From NCBI GenBank assembly GCA_005222125.1, contig CP029202.1:496001-560000 (forward strand): a stretch of 64,000 nt of DNA. Direction: 5' to 3'. The position numbers and the translations under genes are program-made. The notes below the pieces were generated by a model that saw only the letters and a program-made list of their open reading frames with translations, had not been told where the DNA came from and did no database searches. Positions 32,631 to 44,025 of this stretch are shown one piece after another (position 1 is the first letter of the stretch; each line of letters opens with the position of its first letter). This stretch comes from Spiroplasma melliferum. GTDB lineage: Bacteria > Bacillota_I > Bacilli_A > Mycoplasmatales > Mycoplasmataceae.

Positions 32631-34865
32631 ATGAACAAAAACGAACAAGAACAGTTTATTATGGTTCGCGATTTGTTAATTCAATTTCGCCAAAAAAATA
32701 AAAAAGTAAATGCAGTTAAACGAGCAAATTTTGATATTTACCGCGGGGAAATTTTTAGTATTGTTGGTGAATCAGGGAGTGGTAAAACGACAATTGGTCG
32801 TGCCATTGCTGGTGTACAGCCAATTAAAGACGGAACGATTTATATGGACCGACATTTGATTCGGGGAAAACCACCACAATTATATAAAATTAATTTAGAT
32901 ATTAATGAAAAACTACGATTATTGCGGAATAATAATATGTTATTAAATAAACATTTAAGTAATTATATTAATAATTTAAAAATTAGTTATTATCGTTATT
33001 TTGAAAATAAAAAATATGTTGTTAATACAAAGGAATTAATACCTTATGGAAATAAACAATATTTAGTAACAACTGACCTTGAATTAAAGAAAGTTGATTT
33101 ACTAAATTTTAATCATAGTAATAATCATTTTACCTTAGTAAAAGAAATGTATGAACATAATTTAATTTTATTAAAAGATATGTTAAAAGCTTATCAACGA
33201 ATTTTTCGTTTTATGGATAATTTACATGAATGAATTCCATCATTATCTCTTGCCTTAGAAGAAGAAATCAAAGGACGTGTCCGTGGAAATATTGAAATTA
33301 TTGAAGGAAGTATTTTATTATGGCATCAAATTTATAAAGCACTTTTAAAATTAGAAGAAAATCGTAATGCTTTAAAAGAAAATCTTGTATTAGAACAAGC
33401 ACAAAAATATTACAATGCTTCTTTTGAACAATTAGCAAAATTATTGTCAATTCATACTAAATTATTAGATGAGGTTCATTTTTTGCATAAAAATCAACGG
33501 GCGGCTTTTATTCTTTTTGTTCCTAAGGGAAAACGAAAAAAGTATATTTTAGGTTATAATAAACGTTTTAATGTTTTCAAAAGTGATTTTGAAAAGGCAT
33601 ATTTAAAGGAATTACAAAAATTAGAATTAGAACCGCAAGCAAATGCACAAGCAATTGTTGCATTGCAACAAGCATATCAAACGAGTGCTTTAATGATAAA
33701 TATTGCAACAGCAGATAATGCTAAAACATTAAATGAATTAGCAACCACTACTAATTTGAAAACAAGTTTGGCAGCATTACCAAATAATGAATGAAAAGAA
33801 ACATTAATGACTTTAGTTAATAAAAATGCAACAGTAGAACAGCAACAAGCGATCCTTGCTGATTTATCATATTTAGCACGCCATGGGGTTTTCCGTGATC
33901 AAACAACAATTAAATTATATTATCAATGAGTAGGTAAAAAATATAAATATTCAACATCTGACATTGTTGCTTCTAATCGTTTGTTAGATTTGTTAAATTT
34001 ACCATTAATTGATGAAATTGTTAAAAATGCTGAATTGTTTAAATTACCAACAAGGAGAGAAAATCGTTTACAAAAGAAAAAAATTCAAATGATTTTTCAA
34101 GATCCATCTTCATCATTAAACGATCGAATTTCGGTTGAAGAAATTATTGGGGAAGGGTTAACAAATTTTCCTGAATTATATCAAAATGCTACTGCTCGCC
34201 AGTTGTATTTAACTTATTATAACAATAATTTAGGAAAAAATGAAAAACCATTAAAGTTAGAACAAATTAAAGATCGTGATGTCAAACATTTCTTAATTTT
34301 AAGCATTTTAAAAGAAGTTGGATTATTACCAGAACATTTATCACGTTACTCACACGAATTTTCAGGAGGACAACGACAACGCATTGGTATTGCTCGAGCA
34401 TTAATTATGAAACCACAATTTATTATTGCTGATGAACCAATTTCCGCATTAGATGTTTCAATTAGAGCCCAAGTTTTAAACTTATTAAAAAAATTTCAGC
34501 AACAATATAATTTAACTTATATTTTTGTTGCTCATGATTTATCGGTCGTGCGTTTTATTGCTGACCGAATTGCTGTTATTTATCATGGTCAACTTGTTGA
34601 ATTAGCAAGTGCTGAGGAGTTGTTTATTAATCCATTACATCCATATACTCGTGCGTTATTATCAGCAATCCCACTGCCTAATCCAAATTATGAAAAAGAA
34701 AAGGTTCATTTCATCTATGAACCAGAAAAGGAACATTGAGATTATTTATTTGATTTACCAGAGTTTACGGAAATTAAAACGGGACACTATTTATTTGGGA
34801 ATTCACGTGAAATTGCTGCAGCAAAAACTAAACTTGCTATGGCAATTGACAGAAAGGAGGGGTAA
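32631..34865 (+). CDS. oppF: oligopeptide ABC transporter ATP-binding protein OppF with very large insertion
   Basis: 744 residues, roughly twice the usual 320-330. Walker A GESGSGKT lies near residue 46. The Q-loop part [12 protein letters not shown] lies only near residue 487, so about 390 residues are inserted, mostly helical and charged. Signature FSGGQRQRI, Walker [13 protein letters not shown] and H-loop VAHDLS are intact, followed by the Opp tail [12 protein letters not shown]. Start taken at ATG 32631, one base after the oppD stop. A GTG at 32622 is in frame but overlaps the ribosome-binding site AGGTAGGTGA. Partner ATPase of OppD. Confidence 0.92.
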
Positions 34866-34867
34866 CG

Positions 34868-37042
34868 ATGTTCAAAAAGAAATTGGCGTTTTTTGCTAGT
34901 TTTACCGTAATAACCACAGTAACACCATTAGTGGTTTCGTGTGGAATTAGTTTAGACCGATTAGCAAATCGTTTAATTACCGATAATGTTTTTCGCTCTA
35001 TTTTTAAATTTCCCTTAACATCTTGGTCAAGTGCATCAACAATGCTAGTTGAAGATAATAAAATTTTAGCTGATGTTCTTGGAACATTAGTAGCAACTGA
35101 TAAATATAATCGTAGTTTTGGTGATCTTGCTGAACAAAAGGATAAAACATCAAAATATGTTGGAATTCCTAATGCTGATCAAAGTGAATGAAAATATAAA
35201 ATTTCACCTCAAGCAAAATGATTTGATTATCAAGGGAATTTTCAGCGACAAGTTAAAGCTAGTGATATGATTAATACTGCTAAATTTGTTTTATTTCCAA
35301 AAAACTTATCGGCAACATCAGGATTATGGCGAACTTTTATTAGTGGTGCACAAGAAATTTGAGAGTATTTTCAAGCAGGTAATTATGAACCAGATTATTA
35401 TAATGATCCAATTTGAAAAAAATTAGGAATGACAATTAATGATAGTGATGATGAAATTACCATTAAATTAACAAAGTCAGCAGAATATTTTGATACTTTA
35501 ATGACTTATTTAGCTTTTGCGCCATTACCAGAAAAGGCATTACGACAAGGTTATAATTATGGGACTAATTATAAAAATATTTGGTATTCAGGGGCATATT
35601 TAGTTGAAAAATATAGTTCAACTTCACAAATTTTATTACGAAAAAACCCTGCTTATCGACATGCAAAATTAACATACATTGATAAATTAAATTATACTTA
35701 TTTAGCAAATAACGATGTTTCGCGTGAACGTGTTTTGTTTGAATCAGGTGACGTCAATGATTTTCTAGTTGAACCAACAGATAGTAACGGTTGAAAGAAA
35801 TATGTTGGTTCTAATCCTGCTAATCCAATTTTCAGTGGTGCATCAAGTATTATTAATCCTGATCCAACAACATATACGATTATTAATAATTATGCGAATA
35901 GTGATGTTTTAAATTCAAATCCAGCTCGTGCTAAACAAGCATTAAATGCAAGTAAGGCATTACAATATGATAAAATTCGAAAATATTTATCAACCCAATT
36001 AGACCGTAGTAAATTTGTTAAATATTATTCTGAAGCTCTAGATGATTCACCAACTTCCAAGTTTTTACGAAATGTTTATACAGCACGTTATTTTGTTTAT
36101 AATGGGAATGTTGATTATGCGTCATATGTTGAAGAAGCATATGCAAATCATTTTTTAAATGGTAATGTGATGGCTGCTAGTCAATTGTTAAAAGATGGTA
36201 GTGATGCTTTATATCGTAACAAAGATTTATTAGAAAATGATGATAATATTTTAGATGATATTCGGAATTGATTACAAACAAATATTGGTTCTTCACGAGT
36301 TGAATTTCGTTTTTTAATGAATGGTGCATTAACATTAACAACTAATAAGTTTTTATTAAATATGATTGACTCATTTAACGCTGAGAATGATGTGATTAAA
36401 ATTATTCCAGATATTACTGTTGATGCCACAGAATATGAAACACGTCGTAAAAAAGCAGATTGAGATATGCAAGCAGGAGGATGGTCCCCTGATTATGCAG
36501 ACCCGTATACTTATTTACATACCTTTTCCTTAGGTGGTGATTTACAATATTATTTTGGAACTTCACGGATTTTTAGTGACCTAAAATTAACAAATAATCG
36601 TGCTCCAGATTATGCAACAATTAAGGATCAATTGAATAATCCATATTGAAATCTTTTAAAAAATACAACAGCAATTGAAGATTTTTATAATGTTTTTAAA
36701 AATTATACTAACCAAGTAGCAGCAAGTGATGAAATTACTGATCCAGCTCGTTTAGCTGATCGTTATCGAAGTTTTGCTGAAGTTGAATTTAATGCCATTT
36801 ATACTAATTTTATGTTTATTCCAGTTTATGTTCCAAATGGTTCATATCAAATTCGAATTTCATATGTAACACCACGAACACAAGTTACAATTGGATATGG
36901 TAGTTCAAAATATAAACATTGAGGAATGGTTTTAAATCCTTATTTACTAACTACGCAAGAACGTCAAATTATTGAAAAACGTTACCAACAGCAATTAGCA
37001 ATTATTCAAACTGATTATGCCGCCTTTAGGGAGGATTATTAA
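34868..37042 (+). CDS. oppA: oligopeptide-binding lipoprotein OppA
   Basis: 724 residues, long as in other Mollicutes. The signal peptide ends at Cys25 in LVVSC. It binds peptides outside the cell and passes them to OppBC. Family marks (solute-binding protein family 5) are GAYLVEKYSSTSQILLRKNPAY and the C-terminal MQAGGWSPDYADPYTYLHTF, which matches the WxxDYxDPxTfL motif. ATG lies 2 bases after the oppF stop, with RBS AAAGGAGGGG overlapping the end of oppF. Several Trp are TGA. Confidence 0.93.
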
Positions 37043-37043
37043 T

Positions 37044-37691
37044 ATGAAAAAGTTGTTAACATCTTTTATGGCTTTTATGGTCGTTAGTGTTCCTGCTACT
37101 GTTGTTAGTTGTGCAAAAATTGAAACTCGTGATCGTAGTAAAATTTCGTTATCTTTATTTAAAAGTGAATTAACTTTAATTCCTGTTTTTGAAAAACAAC
37201 AGCCAACCGCAAAAGTAACTGAAACGATGTTTCAAAATGCAATTTATGATGCACTAGAAACAAACGAATATCGTGGTGAAATTGCAAGTGAGGACTTAAA
37301 ATTTATTTATTATGATAAGGATTTAATTTCAAAATCTTGAACTGATTTACCATGACAACCACTAGCAAGTGGCGGAGCAAAGACAGCATTGTTATGAGTG
37401 CAAATTATTGCTAATAAGAATAGTATTCATTTTGCTGATAAAACTGATATTATTTCGGTAACATTATATCAAACAGAACCACTTGCATTAGATACCATTA
37501 CCTTTAATTATGAAAAAAAAGTGTTAAAAACCTTACCAGTTGAAGATATGATGACTTACTTTGCAGTCCTAAATCCAACATTTTATTTCTCAGCACGTCA
37601 TTTTTTAATTAGTAAAACAACTGACCGTGTTATTATTAAGGCAGTGTCAACTTCAAACCGCTATCGTGGTGAAAATATTATTAATTTTTAG
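37044..37691 (+). CDS. lipoprotein at the end of the opp operon
   Basis: 215 residues. The signal peptide ends at Cys23 in TVVSC. The ATG lies one base after the oppA stop, so translation is coupled, and RBS AGGGAGGA is inside oppA. The family is not recognised. The mature part looks alpha/beta with VTETMFQNAIYDAL near the start and RYRGENIINF at the end. As the sixth gene of the operon it is probably an accessory surface subunit of the peptide transporter; this is inferred from position only. Confidence 0.75.
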
Positions 37692-37725
37692 GTTATATTA
37701 CAATTTTATAAAATTAAAATTATTT

Positions 37726-37766
37726 GGGGAAAATTTGCTTAAAAGAAATTTTCTCCTTTTTATTAA
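37726..37766 (+). terminator. opp operon terminator
   Basis: GGGGAAAATTT pairs with AAATTTTCTCC with a bulge, then TTTTTATT. Confidence 0.8.
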
Positions 37767-37833
37767 TTTTAATAACTTTCTGTTTAAAATTAAGATATAA
37801 TTAAACTACGATAAATAGAAAAGGAAGAAAAAG

Positions 37834-38391
37834 ATGATTAGTGTAAACGATTTCCGCCCAGGATTAACGTTTCAATATGAAGGTAATATTTACATCGTAA
37901 TTGAAGCACAACATTCAAAATCAGGTCGTGGGCAAGCACATGTTAAAACAAAAGTTAAAAATTTGCGAAGTAATGCAACAACAAATATTACTTTCACTGG
38001 TGGTGATAAAGTTGAAAAAGCAATGATTGACAAGGTTGAAATGCAATATTTATATGATGATGGTACCAATGTCATCTTTATGGATACGCAAACTTATGAG
38101 CAATTAGAAATTCCATCAACTAATTTAGTTTGAGAAAAAAACTTTTTAAAAGAGGGAGTAATGGCTTCTGTCACAAAATATGATGGTGAAGTATTGGGAA
38201 TTATTTTACCAGATAAGGTGGATTTAACAATAACTGAGGCAGAAGCAGCAGTAAAAGGTGATACTAGTTCTGGAGCAATGAAAAAAGCAGTGCTAGAAAC
38301 TGGATTAGAATTACAGGTTCCTTTGTTTATTAAAGAAGGAGAAGTTATTACTGTTTCAACTAGTGATGGAAAATATTCCGGACGTGCTTAA
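37834..38391 (+). CDS. efp: translation elongation factor P
   Basis: 185 residues, the standard three-domain length. EF-P binds ribosomes stalled at proline runs. NDFRPGLTFQYEG and the C-terminal GxFIKEGEVITVSTSDGKY-type end (seen as PLFIKEGEVI) are typical. The tip of domain I, usually PGKG with a modified lysine, reads SGRG here with Arg32 and without the proline. A TATAAT box lies at 37796-37801. RBS AAAAGGAAG. It is followed by an Asp23-family gene, an order also known around efp/yqhY in Firmicutes. One Trp is TGA. Confidence 0.94.
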
Positions 38392-38422
38392 TTTTAATAA
38401 TTCATAAAAGGAGAGATTGAAG

Positions 38423-38728
38423 ATGAATAATAATTTTAATGAATTAATAATTGAAAGTAACCATCGTGGAACAATTGCTGTTAGTTTATTAACAATTAAA
38501 AAAATTATTTTATATGCAATCCGTGATTTGACCCATCAATATTTTGTGGATAAAGTTGAATGTCGAATGATTGATAATTCATTATTGCACATTTATATTA
38601 GTGGAAAAGTAATTGCAAAAGAAAACTTAAATGATTTAACAGTTGAAATTAATGAAGCAATTATGAAAGAATTAAGTTATTCGTTACAAATTAAACCAAA
38701 AAATATTAGTATTGCTTATCATCATTAA
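38423..38728 (+). CDS. Asp23/Gls24 (YqhY-like) family protein
   Basis: 101 residues. The pattern NHRGTIAVSLLTIKKIILYAI near the start and the following alternating strand/helix (VECRMIDNSLLHIYISGKVIAKENL) fit the Asp23/YloU/YqhY family of small cytoplasmic proteins. Their exact task is unclear; YqhY is tied to control of fatty acid synthesis in Bacillus. Position right after efp matches the Firmicute order efp-yqhY. Start taken at ATG 38423 after AAAGGAGAG; a TTG two codons earlier is in frame. Confidence 0.75.
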   Translation: MNNNFNELIIESNHRGTIAVSLLTIKKIILYAIRDLTHQYFVDKVECRMIDNSLLHIYISGKVIAKENLNDLTVEINEAIMKELSYSLQIKPKNISIAYHH

Positions 38729-38772
38729 TAATTTAAAAACCAATTAACTATAGAAAAAGAAAAAATGTTATG

Positions 38773-38810
38773 TGTTTGCTAAGAACTTACAAAGTTCTTA
38801 GCAAACTTTT
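38773..38810 (+). terminator. strong intrinsic terminator
   Basis: Perfect 15-bp stem GTTTGCTAAGAACTT / AAGTTCTTAGCAAAC with a three-base loop, then TTTTA. Confidence 0.95.
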
Positions 38811-38985
38811 ATTTATGATATGTTATTTTAATTCTACTTGTAATTTTTTTCCTATTTGTTATAATTAGAGATAAATTATTTATAAAAAATTTAAATAATT
38901 TGAGTGTTATAATTTAATTTTTATGTGAATATATCATCAATTAAATATTAACCAAGTTTTTTAGAAGAAAGGAAAAAACTATTTT

Positions 38986-40770
38986 ATGCTTAAAAAAGAA
39001 CAAAATAAGAAATTTAGTTTAGCAGATTTTGTTTGATTAGGCTTTAATTATACTGTTGGAATTGGTTTTATAGGTAATTTTGCTATTTTATCAAATATCT
39101 CACAACCTGACTCAATTGGAATTCATGTTATTTGATTATTTGCAGTTGAAGGTTTGATCGCAGGAATATGTGCGTGAGCATTTGCTAAAATGGCTAGAGT
39201 TCATCATTCTAATAATAATGGAGCTTCATACATTTATGTTCGAACAAGTTTTGGTAAATTTTGGGGAATTTTTGTTGCTTTTATGCAATATGTTTCCTTA
39301 CCATTTTTAATTACAATTCAAGTAATGATGTTGATTCGTGGTTCATTTGGAGCAGATTGAGTTTCAAAAATAAATCCAGATAAAAGTATTACTGTCCCTT
39401 GGTATGCTGCAAACTGAGGGTCATTTGGTGACTTATGATTAGATTTTATTGGAATTGCTATTTATATGTCAGCAGCAGGAATTATTTTTGGGGGGATGAA
39501 ATTATATAAAAAATTAGCGAATGGAACTGGTATTATTAAATGAGTTACAGCTGGATTTTTAATTTTAGCTGGTTTAGTATTGGCAGTTCAACATGGTGGT
39601 GAAAATTTAAGTTATTGAGGACATCATACGAATTTCTCGTTGCCAGGATTTATTAAAGCTTTTAATTCATGCTTTTTCTTCTTTGCTGGGTTTGAAGTCT
39701 TTTCAACTGCTGGGAAAAATATTAGTAATCCAGAGAAAAATATTGGCCGTGGAATTACACTAATTATGTTAATTAGTACAATTTTTTATATTGTTATTTC
39801 AATTATTTTCTTTGCTGCTTTTACTAAATTTGTTCAAAATATGCAAATGGGAACATGAAGTTTAGGTTTTAAAAATAAGATTATTTTATATGGTGGCCCA
39901 ATTATTATGATTATTAGTGCTTTAGCATTGAAAATAAATGTTGCAATGCAAAATGCTTTATACGGGGGAACTTCATTACAACCATTATCGGCCGAAGGGT
40001 ATTTACCAGATCATTTGCGTAAGTTAAATAAAGATGGAATACCAATTCGTGCTTCAATTTTAAACTTAGTTATTACAAGTTTAATGATTTTTATTTGGTT
40101 AGCAATCCCCGATATTATTAAAGGGGTTAGTTTAACAAAACAATTTGGTTTTATGGCAACCCCAGCAGAAACAATGACTTATCAGCAACCATTTGATGTT
40201 TCATCATTAACTGAAGCATCATCAGCTATTACAATTTTTATTTATGGTATGGTAATTGCTGTGACACTAAAATTAGCTTATCAACGAAAAATTAAGATGC
40301 GAGTATGAGAATATCTTGCCTTTCCAATTGTCTTTGTTATTTTAACTTTTGTTTTTGGATGACATTATTATAGTTTAATCAATAATATTGTTATTTCAGA
40401 TGGAACAAAACGAGATAGTGCAATTATTGGAGCAGCAATTGAGTTAGCATTTGTTGCCTTTTCTGTTAGTTTTGCAACAATTTGATATTTTACTTATTAT
40501 CGTGCAAAATATCTTCGTCGAATGAAAGAACAACCTGAATTGCAAGCTAAATTAGATGCTGAATTTGAAGTTAGAGATGATTGAAAATATGTTTCATTAG
40601 AAATTCGTCACGAAATTAAAAATTATTTAAAACGGAATCAAGCATTATATCAAGCAACAACTAATATTAATTATCAAGATGCAGAACATTTGCTCACGGA
40701 ACTAAATCTTATTGTTGAAAAAAGTAATAGTCTTGATGAGGAAAAAGATGAACCAGCGAATGAAGAATAG
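38986..40770 (+). CDS. APC-superfamily amino acid permease
   Basis: 594 residues, with about twelve hydrophobic segments in the first 510. The N-terminal motif FNYTVGIGFIGNFA corresponds to the family's unwound TM1 substrate loop. FFFFAGFEVFSTAGKNISNPEKNIGRGI is the conserved TM6-loop region (here given in parts: AGFEVFST, NPEKNIGR). A soluble charged tail of about 80 residues is cytoplasmic. It imports an amino acid with protons; the substrate cannot be read. It is a single gene with TATAAT boxes upstream (about 38861 and 38908), RBS GAAAGGAA and its own terminator. More than ten Trp are TGA. Confidence 0.88.
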
Positions 40771-40771
40771 T

Positions 40772-40806
40772 CAAACAATTTAACGAAAGTTAAGTTGTTT
40801 TGCTTT
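40772..40806 (+). terminator. intrinsic terminator
   Basis: CAAACAATTTAAC, GAAA loop, GTTAAGTTGTTTTG directly after the permease gene. Confidence 0.8.
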
Positions 40807-40845
40807 ATGATATACTAAAATAAGAAGAATAAGAGGAGGAATTAA

Positions 40846-41487
40846 ATGCAACCAAAACCAAAAAATAAAGTGCAATTAGTTACTATTACTGGTGGAACTG
40901 CAAGTGGCAAAACAACAGTTGCTAATAAAATTGCTGAAATTTTGCAAGGAAAAAAGATAGTTTATTTAAAGATGGATCATTATTATAAAAAATTAGATGA
41001 TTTGACATTAGCAGAACGAAAAAAAATTAATTTTGATCATCCAAATGCCCTTGATTTAGAATTATTAGTTAATCATTTACAACTCTTAAAAAATCATCAG
41101 AACATTCAAATGCCAAATTATGATTTTACAATTTCTAATCGCTCAATACAAACAACGGAAATAAAAAGCGGTGATGTGATTATCCTTGATGGTATTTTAG
41201 GTTTAGCATTAGAAGAAATTCGCAAATTATCGGATATTAAAATCTTTATTAAAACAGAAGATGATATTCGTTTTATTCGACGTTTAACACGTGATTTATC
41301 AGAACGAGGGCGAACAGTTGAAAGTATTATTAATCAGTATTTAACAACAGTAAAACCAATGCATGAATATTTTGTTGAGCCAAGTATTAAATATGCCGAT
41401 ATTATTGTGCCATATTATGAAGGAAATGAAATCGCAATTGATATGATTGCAACAAAAATTAAGGCTTTATTACTTGATAAAAAATAA
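40846..41487 (+). CDS. udk: uridine kinase
   Basis: 213 residues, as usual. It phosphorylates uridine and cytidine with ATP or GTP. P-loop GGTASGKT at about 16-23. MDHYYKKL, FDHPNALD and MPNYDF are family motifs, and the lid region has RRLTRDLSERGRT. A TATACT box lies at 40811-40816 with only 30 bases to the ATG, and RBS AGAGGAGGA. Followed by greA, the pair udk-greA is common in Firmicutes. It has no Trp. Confidence 0.95.
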   Translation: MQPKPKNKVQLVTITGGTASGKTTVANKIAEILQGKKIVYLKMDHYYKKLDDLTLAERKKINFDHPNALDLELLVNHLQLLKNHQNIQMPNYDFTISNRSIQTTEIKSGDVIILDGILGLALEEIRKLSDIKIFIKTEDDIRFIRRLTRDLSERGRTVESIINQYLTTVKPMHEYFVEPSIKYADIIVPYYEGNEIAIDMIATKIKALLLDKK

Positions 41488-41517
41488 AAAACCCCATTAT
41501 TATTGTCTTTTTTAAGG

Positions 41518-41523
41518 TATAAT
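41518..41523 (+). promoter_or_regulatory. -10 box of greA
   Basis: TATAAT in the 80-base gap between udk and greA, 44 bases before the greA ATG. It suggests that greA has its own promoter. Confidence 0.5.
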
Positions 41524-41567
41524 AATCATTGTTGGAATTAAAAACAGAGAGGAACGGAGAGAACACC

Positions 41568-42038
41568 ATGAATGAAGAAATTTTGTTAACTAAAGAGGGA
41601 ATTAAAGACTTACAAGAAGAATTAGATAATTTAATTAATGTTATTCGTCCCGAAGTGATTGAAGAGTTAAAAGAAGCTCGTGCACAGGGAGACTTATCAG
41701 AAAATGCTGATTATGATGCAGCACGAAACCGTCAAGCGGAAGTTGAAGGACGAATTAAAGAAATTGAATCATTATTAACAAAAGCAAAAGAAATTAAGGA
41801 AGTTAAATCAAAAACAGGAATTATTAAGTTAGGAAGTACAGTAACGTTTACTAATTTATTAATTAATAAAAAATATGAACTTAAAATTGTTGGTGCTGTT
41901 GAGGCTAATCCTTTTGAAAATACAATTTCAAATGAATCACCAATTGCAAAAGCTATTATTGGGAAAAAAGCTGGCGATTTAATTGAAATTAAGGGAATTC
42001 AAGAACCTTATAAAGTTAAAATTTTAACTGTAGAATAA
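41568..42038 (+). CDS. greA: transcription elongation factor GreA
   Basis: 156 residues. GreA enters the secondary channel of RNA polymerase and promotes cleavage of backtracked RNA. The N-terminal coiled coil is clear (LTKEGIKDLQEELDNLI, EVIEELKEARAQGDLSENADYDAA). The acidic tip residues lie in DLSENADYD. The C-terminal FKBP-like domain includes SPIAKAIIGKKAGD. Start taken at ATG 41568 after CGGAGAG; earlier in-frame codons lack a ribosome-binding site. No TGA. Confidence 0.95.
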   Translation: MNEEILLTKEGIKDLQEELDNLINVIRPEVIEELKEARAQGDLSENADYDAARNRQAEVEGRIKEIESLLTKAKEIKEVKSKTGIIKLGSTVTFTNLLINKKYELKIVGAVEANPFENTISNESPIAKAIIGKKAGDLIEIKGIQEPYKVKILTVE

Positions 42039-42043
42039 ATAAT

Positions 42044-42086
42044 AAAAAAACAATTGTTATTTAAAATTGTTTTTTTTTTTTTTTTG
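42044..42086 (+). terminator. intrinsic terminator with long T-run
   Basis: AAAAACAATT pairs with AATTGTTTTT, followed by about 15 T. Confidence 0.8.
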
Positions 42087-42196
42087 CTAAAACAAAAAAA
42101 TATTATTAAAAATTTAAAAACGGAAAATTATTTTCTTGGTTTTGAGTATATCATAGAGTTATCTTAGTGTAATCTAAGAAAGGAAGGAGTATAAAA

Positions 42197-43678
42197 ATGA
42201 AAAAACTTTTAAGTTTATTAAGTGCACTAACAATTGGATCAACTGCTATTCCAGCAGGATATGCGATGAATCCTTACAATTTTGAAAATAATAATAAATT
42301 CTCAGGAGAATGAAGTTATGGTGAAAAATCTTTTGATTGAAAGAATAATTATTTAACTATTAATGTTGGGAAACCAAAATTAAAAGATTTTATTCCAGTA
42401 ATTTATGATACTGAAGCAAAAATTGAAAAATTAAGTTTAGAAATTAATGTTCTTTGAACAAAAATTAGAGAGAGTGAGCAGGAAAAAACTACTTTAGAAC
42501 AAAGTAAGAAAGTTCTTGAATCACAATTACTAACGATGCAGCAAGTTAAAGAAGGATTAGACAAACAAATTCTTGAGGCAACAAGTCAAAATATTAGTCT
42601 AAAAGCAGAATTAGAACTAAAAAAATCATTGAATAGTAATTTAACTTCAATAGTTACTAGTCTAGAAAAACAGTTAATGGTTACTAAACAAGAAAAACTT
42701 GGTTTAGAACAAAGTAAGAAAGTTCTTGAATCACAATTACTAACGATGCAGCAAGTTAAAGAAGGATTAGACAAACAAATTCTTGAGGCAACAAGTCAAA
42801 ATATTAGTCTAAAAGCAGAATTAGAACTAAAAACAGCAGAAATTAGTAAGGTAACAAAAGAATCACAAGAAAAAGTTACTGCGTTGGAAGCAGAAGTTGC
42901 TGATTTAAAAGCTAAGTTAGTAGCTAGTGAACAAAATAAACTTTCTTTAGAACAAAAAATGAAAGAAGTTGAAGCTAAATTAAATACAATTACTGAAGAA
43001 AAACTTGTTTTAGAAACTAATTTAAAAGATAAGTCAAAAGAAATTAATGATTTAAATTTAAAATTAGAGCAAGCAAATGATGAAATTAATAATTTAAATT
43101 CACAGGTTGCTAATTTGAATACTAAATTAGCAGCTAGTGAGCAAGATAAACTTTCTTTAGAAGAAGCTAAGAAAGAGGTTGAAGCTAATTTAGAAAAAGT
43201 TACTGAGGAAAAAACTACTTTAGAAGCTAATCTAAAAGAATCACAAGAAAAAGTTACTGCGTTGGAAGCAGAAGTTGCTGAGTTGAAAGCTAACCTAGAA
43301 ACTAGTGAGCAAGATAAAGCGACTTTAGAAGCAAGTAATAAAGAGTTACAAAGTAAAATTGATGAATTGACAAGTAATTCAGAAAATGCTAATTTAGTTA
43401 AAGAATTGCAAGAAAAAGTTACTGCGTTGGAAGCAGAAGTTGCTGAGTTGAAAGCTAACCTAGAAACTAGTGAGCAAGATAAAGCGACTTTAGAAGCAAG
43501 CAATAAAGAGTTACAAAGTAAAATTGATGAATTGACAAGTAATTCAGAAAATGCTAATTTAGTTAAAGAATTGCAAGATAAAGTAGCTAGTCTTGAAGAA
43601 GAGAAAACTACTTTAGAAGCAAGCAATAAAGAGTTACAAGAAAAAGTTAATGAGTTAACAGAAAAAGCGCAAGGATAA
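42197..43678 (+). CDS. secreted coiled-coil protein with internal repeats
   Basis: 493 residues. A signal peptide (MKKLLSLLSALTIGSTAIPAGYA) without lipobox cysteine is followed by an aromatic stretch with four TGA Trp (about 30-90). From about residue 75 to the end it is one long heptad-type coiled coil, rich in Leu, Glu, Lys and Ala. Two kinds of repeat are visible in DNA: a 131-bp identical pair 210 bases apart, and a 165-bp tandem pair with a partial third unit. Repeated phrases are LEAEVAELKANLETSEQDK and LQEKVTALEAE. The family is not recognised; it may be an extended surface or adhesion fibre. RBS AAGGAAGGAG. No Cys and no membrane anchor at the end. Confidence 0.8.
42493..42833 (+). 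repeat. 131-bp direct repeat inside the coiled-coil gene
   Basis: 42493-42623 and 42703-42833 are identical. The 210-base offset is 70 codons, so the frame and the heptad phase are kept. Confidence 0.9.
43244..43573 (+). repeat. 165-bp tandem repeat inside the coiled-coil gene
   Basis: Copies at 43244-43408 and 43409-43573 differ by at most a base or two (for example AGTAAT/AGCAAT). Each encodes 55 residues. A partial third unit follows to about 43650. Confidence 0.9.
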
Positions 43679-43687
43679 TTAAATTAG

Positions 43688-43716
43688 AAGTTGCAACATT
43701 GTTTTGCAACTTTTTT
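43688..43716 (+). terminator. intrinsic terminator
   Basis: AAGTTGCAA pairs with TTGCAACTT, followed by a T-run. Confidence 0.9.
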
Positions 43717-43743
43717 ATTCAAAAATGAAAGGAAAAAAAAGAA

Positions 43744-44025
43744 ATGAAAAAGGTATTATCATTATTTGCAATGATTAGTGTTATTGGATTTAGTATTCCA
43801 AATGCAGTTGCAAATACTTTACATCAAAATCAAGATAAAAATATAATGGTTATTTCATCAAATGAAAAACAAAAGGAAGCAAATAAGCAATTTGGAATAA
43901 AAATAGAATATAAAAATATAGAGGATTTAAAACCTAATGATTATTATCAAAAAATAAAAAAAATTAAAACAATAAATTGAAAAAAGTTACAACAAAGTAG
44001 TTGTACGATAAAAGAAGTGCTATAA
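43744..44025 (+). CDS. small secreted protein
   Basis: 93 residues. A signal peptide (MKKVLSLFAMISVIGFS, then PNAVANT) is of the same type as those of 42197 and 52146, with no lipobox. The mature part of about 68 residues is Lys/Asn/Gln-rich and ends in a short tail with one Cys. The family is not recognised. RBS AAAGGAAAAAAAG. A hairpin (44015-44033) covers its last codons and stop and is probably its terminator. It could be a shortened copy of a longer surface protein. One TGA Trp at 43978. Confidence 0.6.

Noticed and set aside
42796-43626. Long minus-strand frame of 276 codons
   Set aside because: It is the shadow of the coiled-coil gene on the plus strand, opened by its repeats and codon use; it has no ribosome-binding site.
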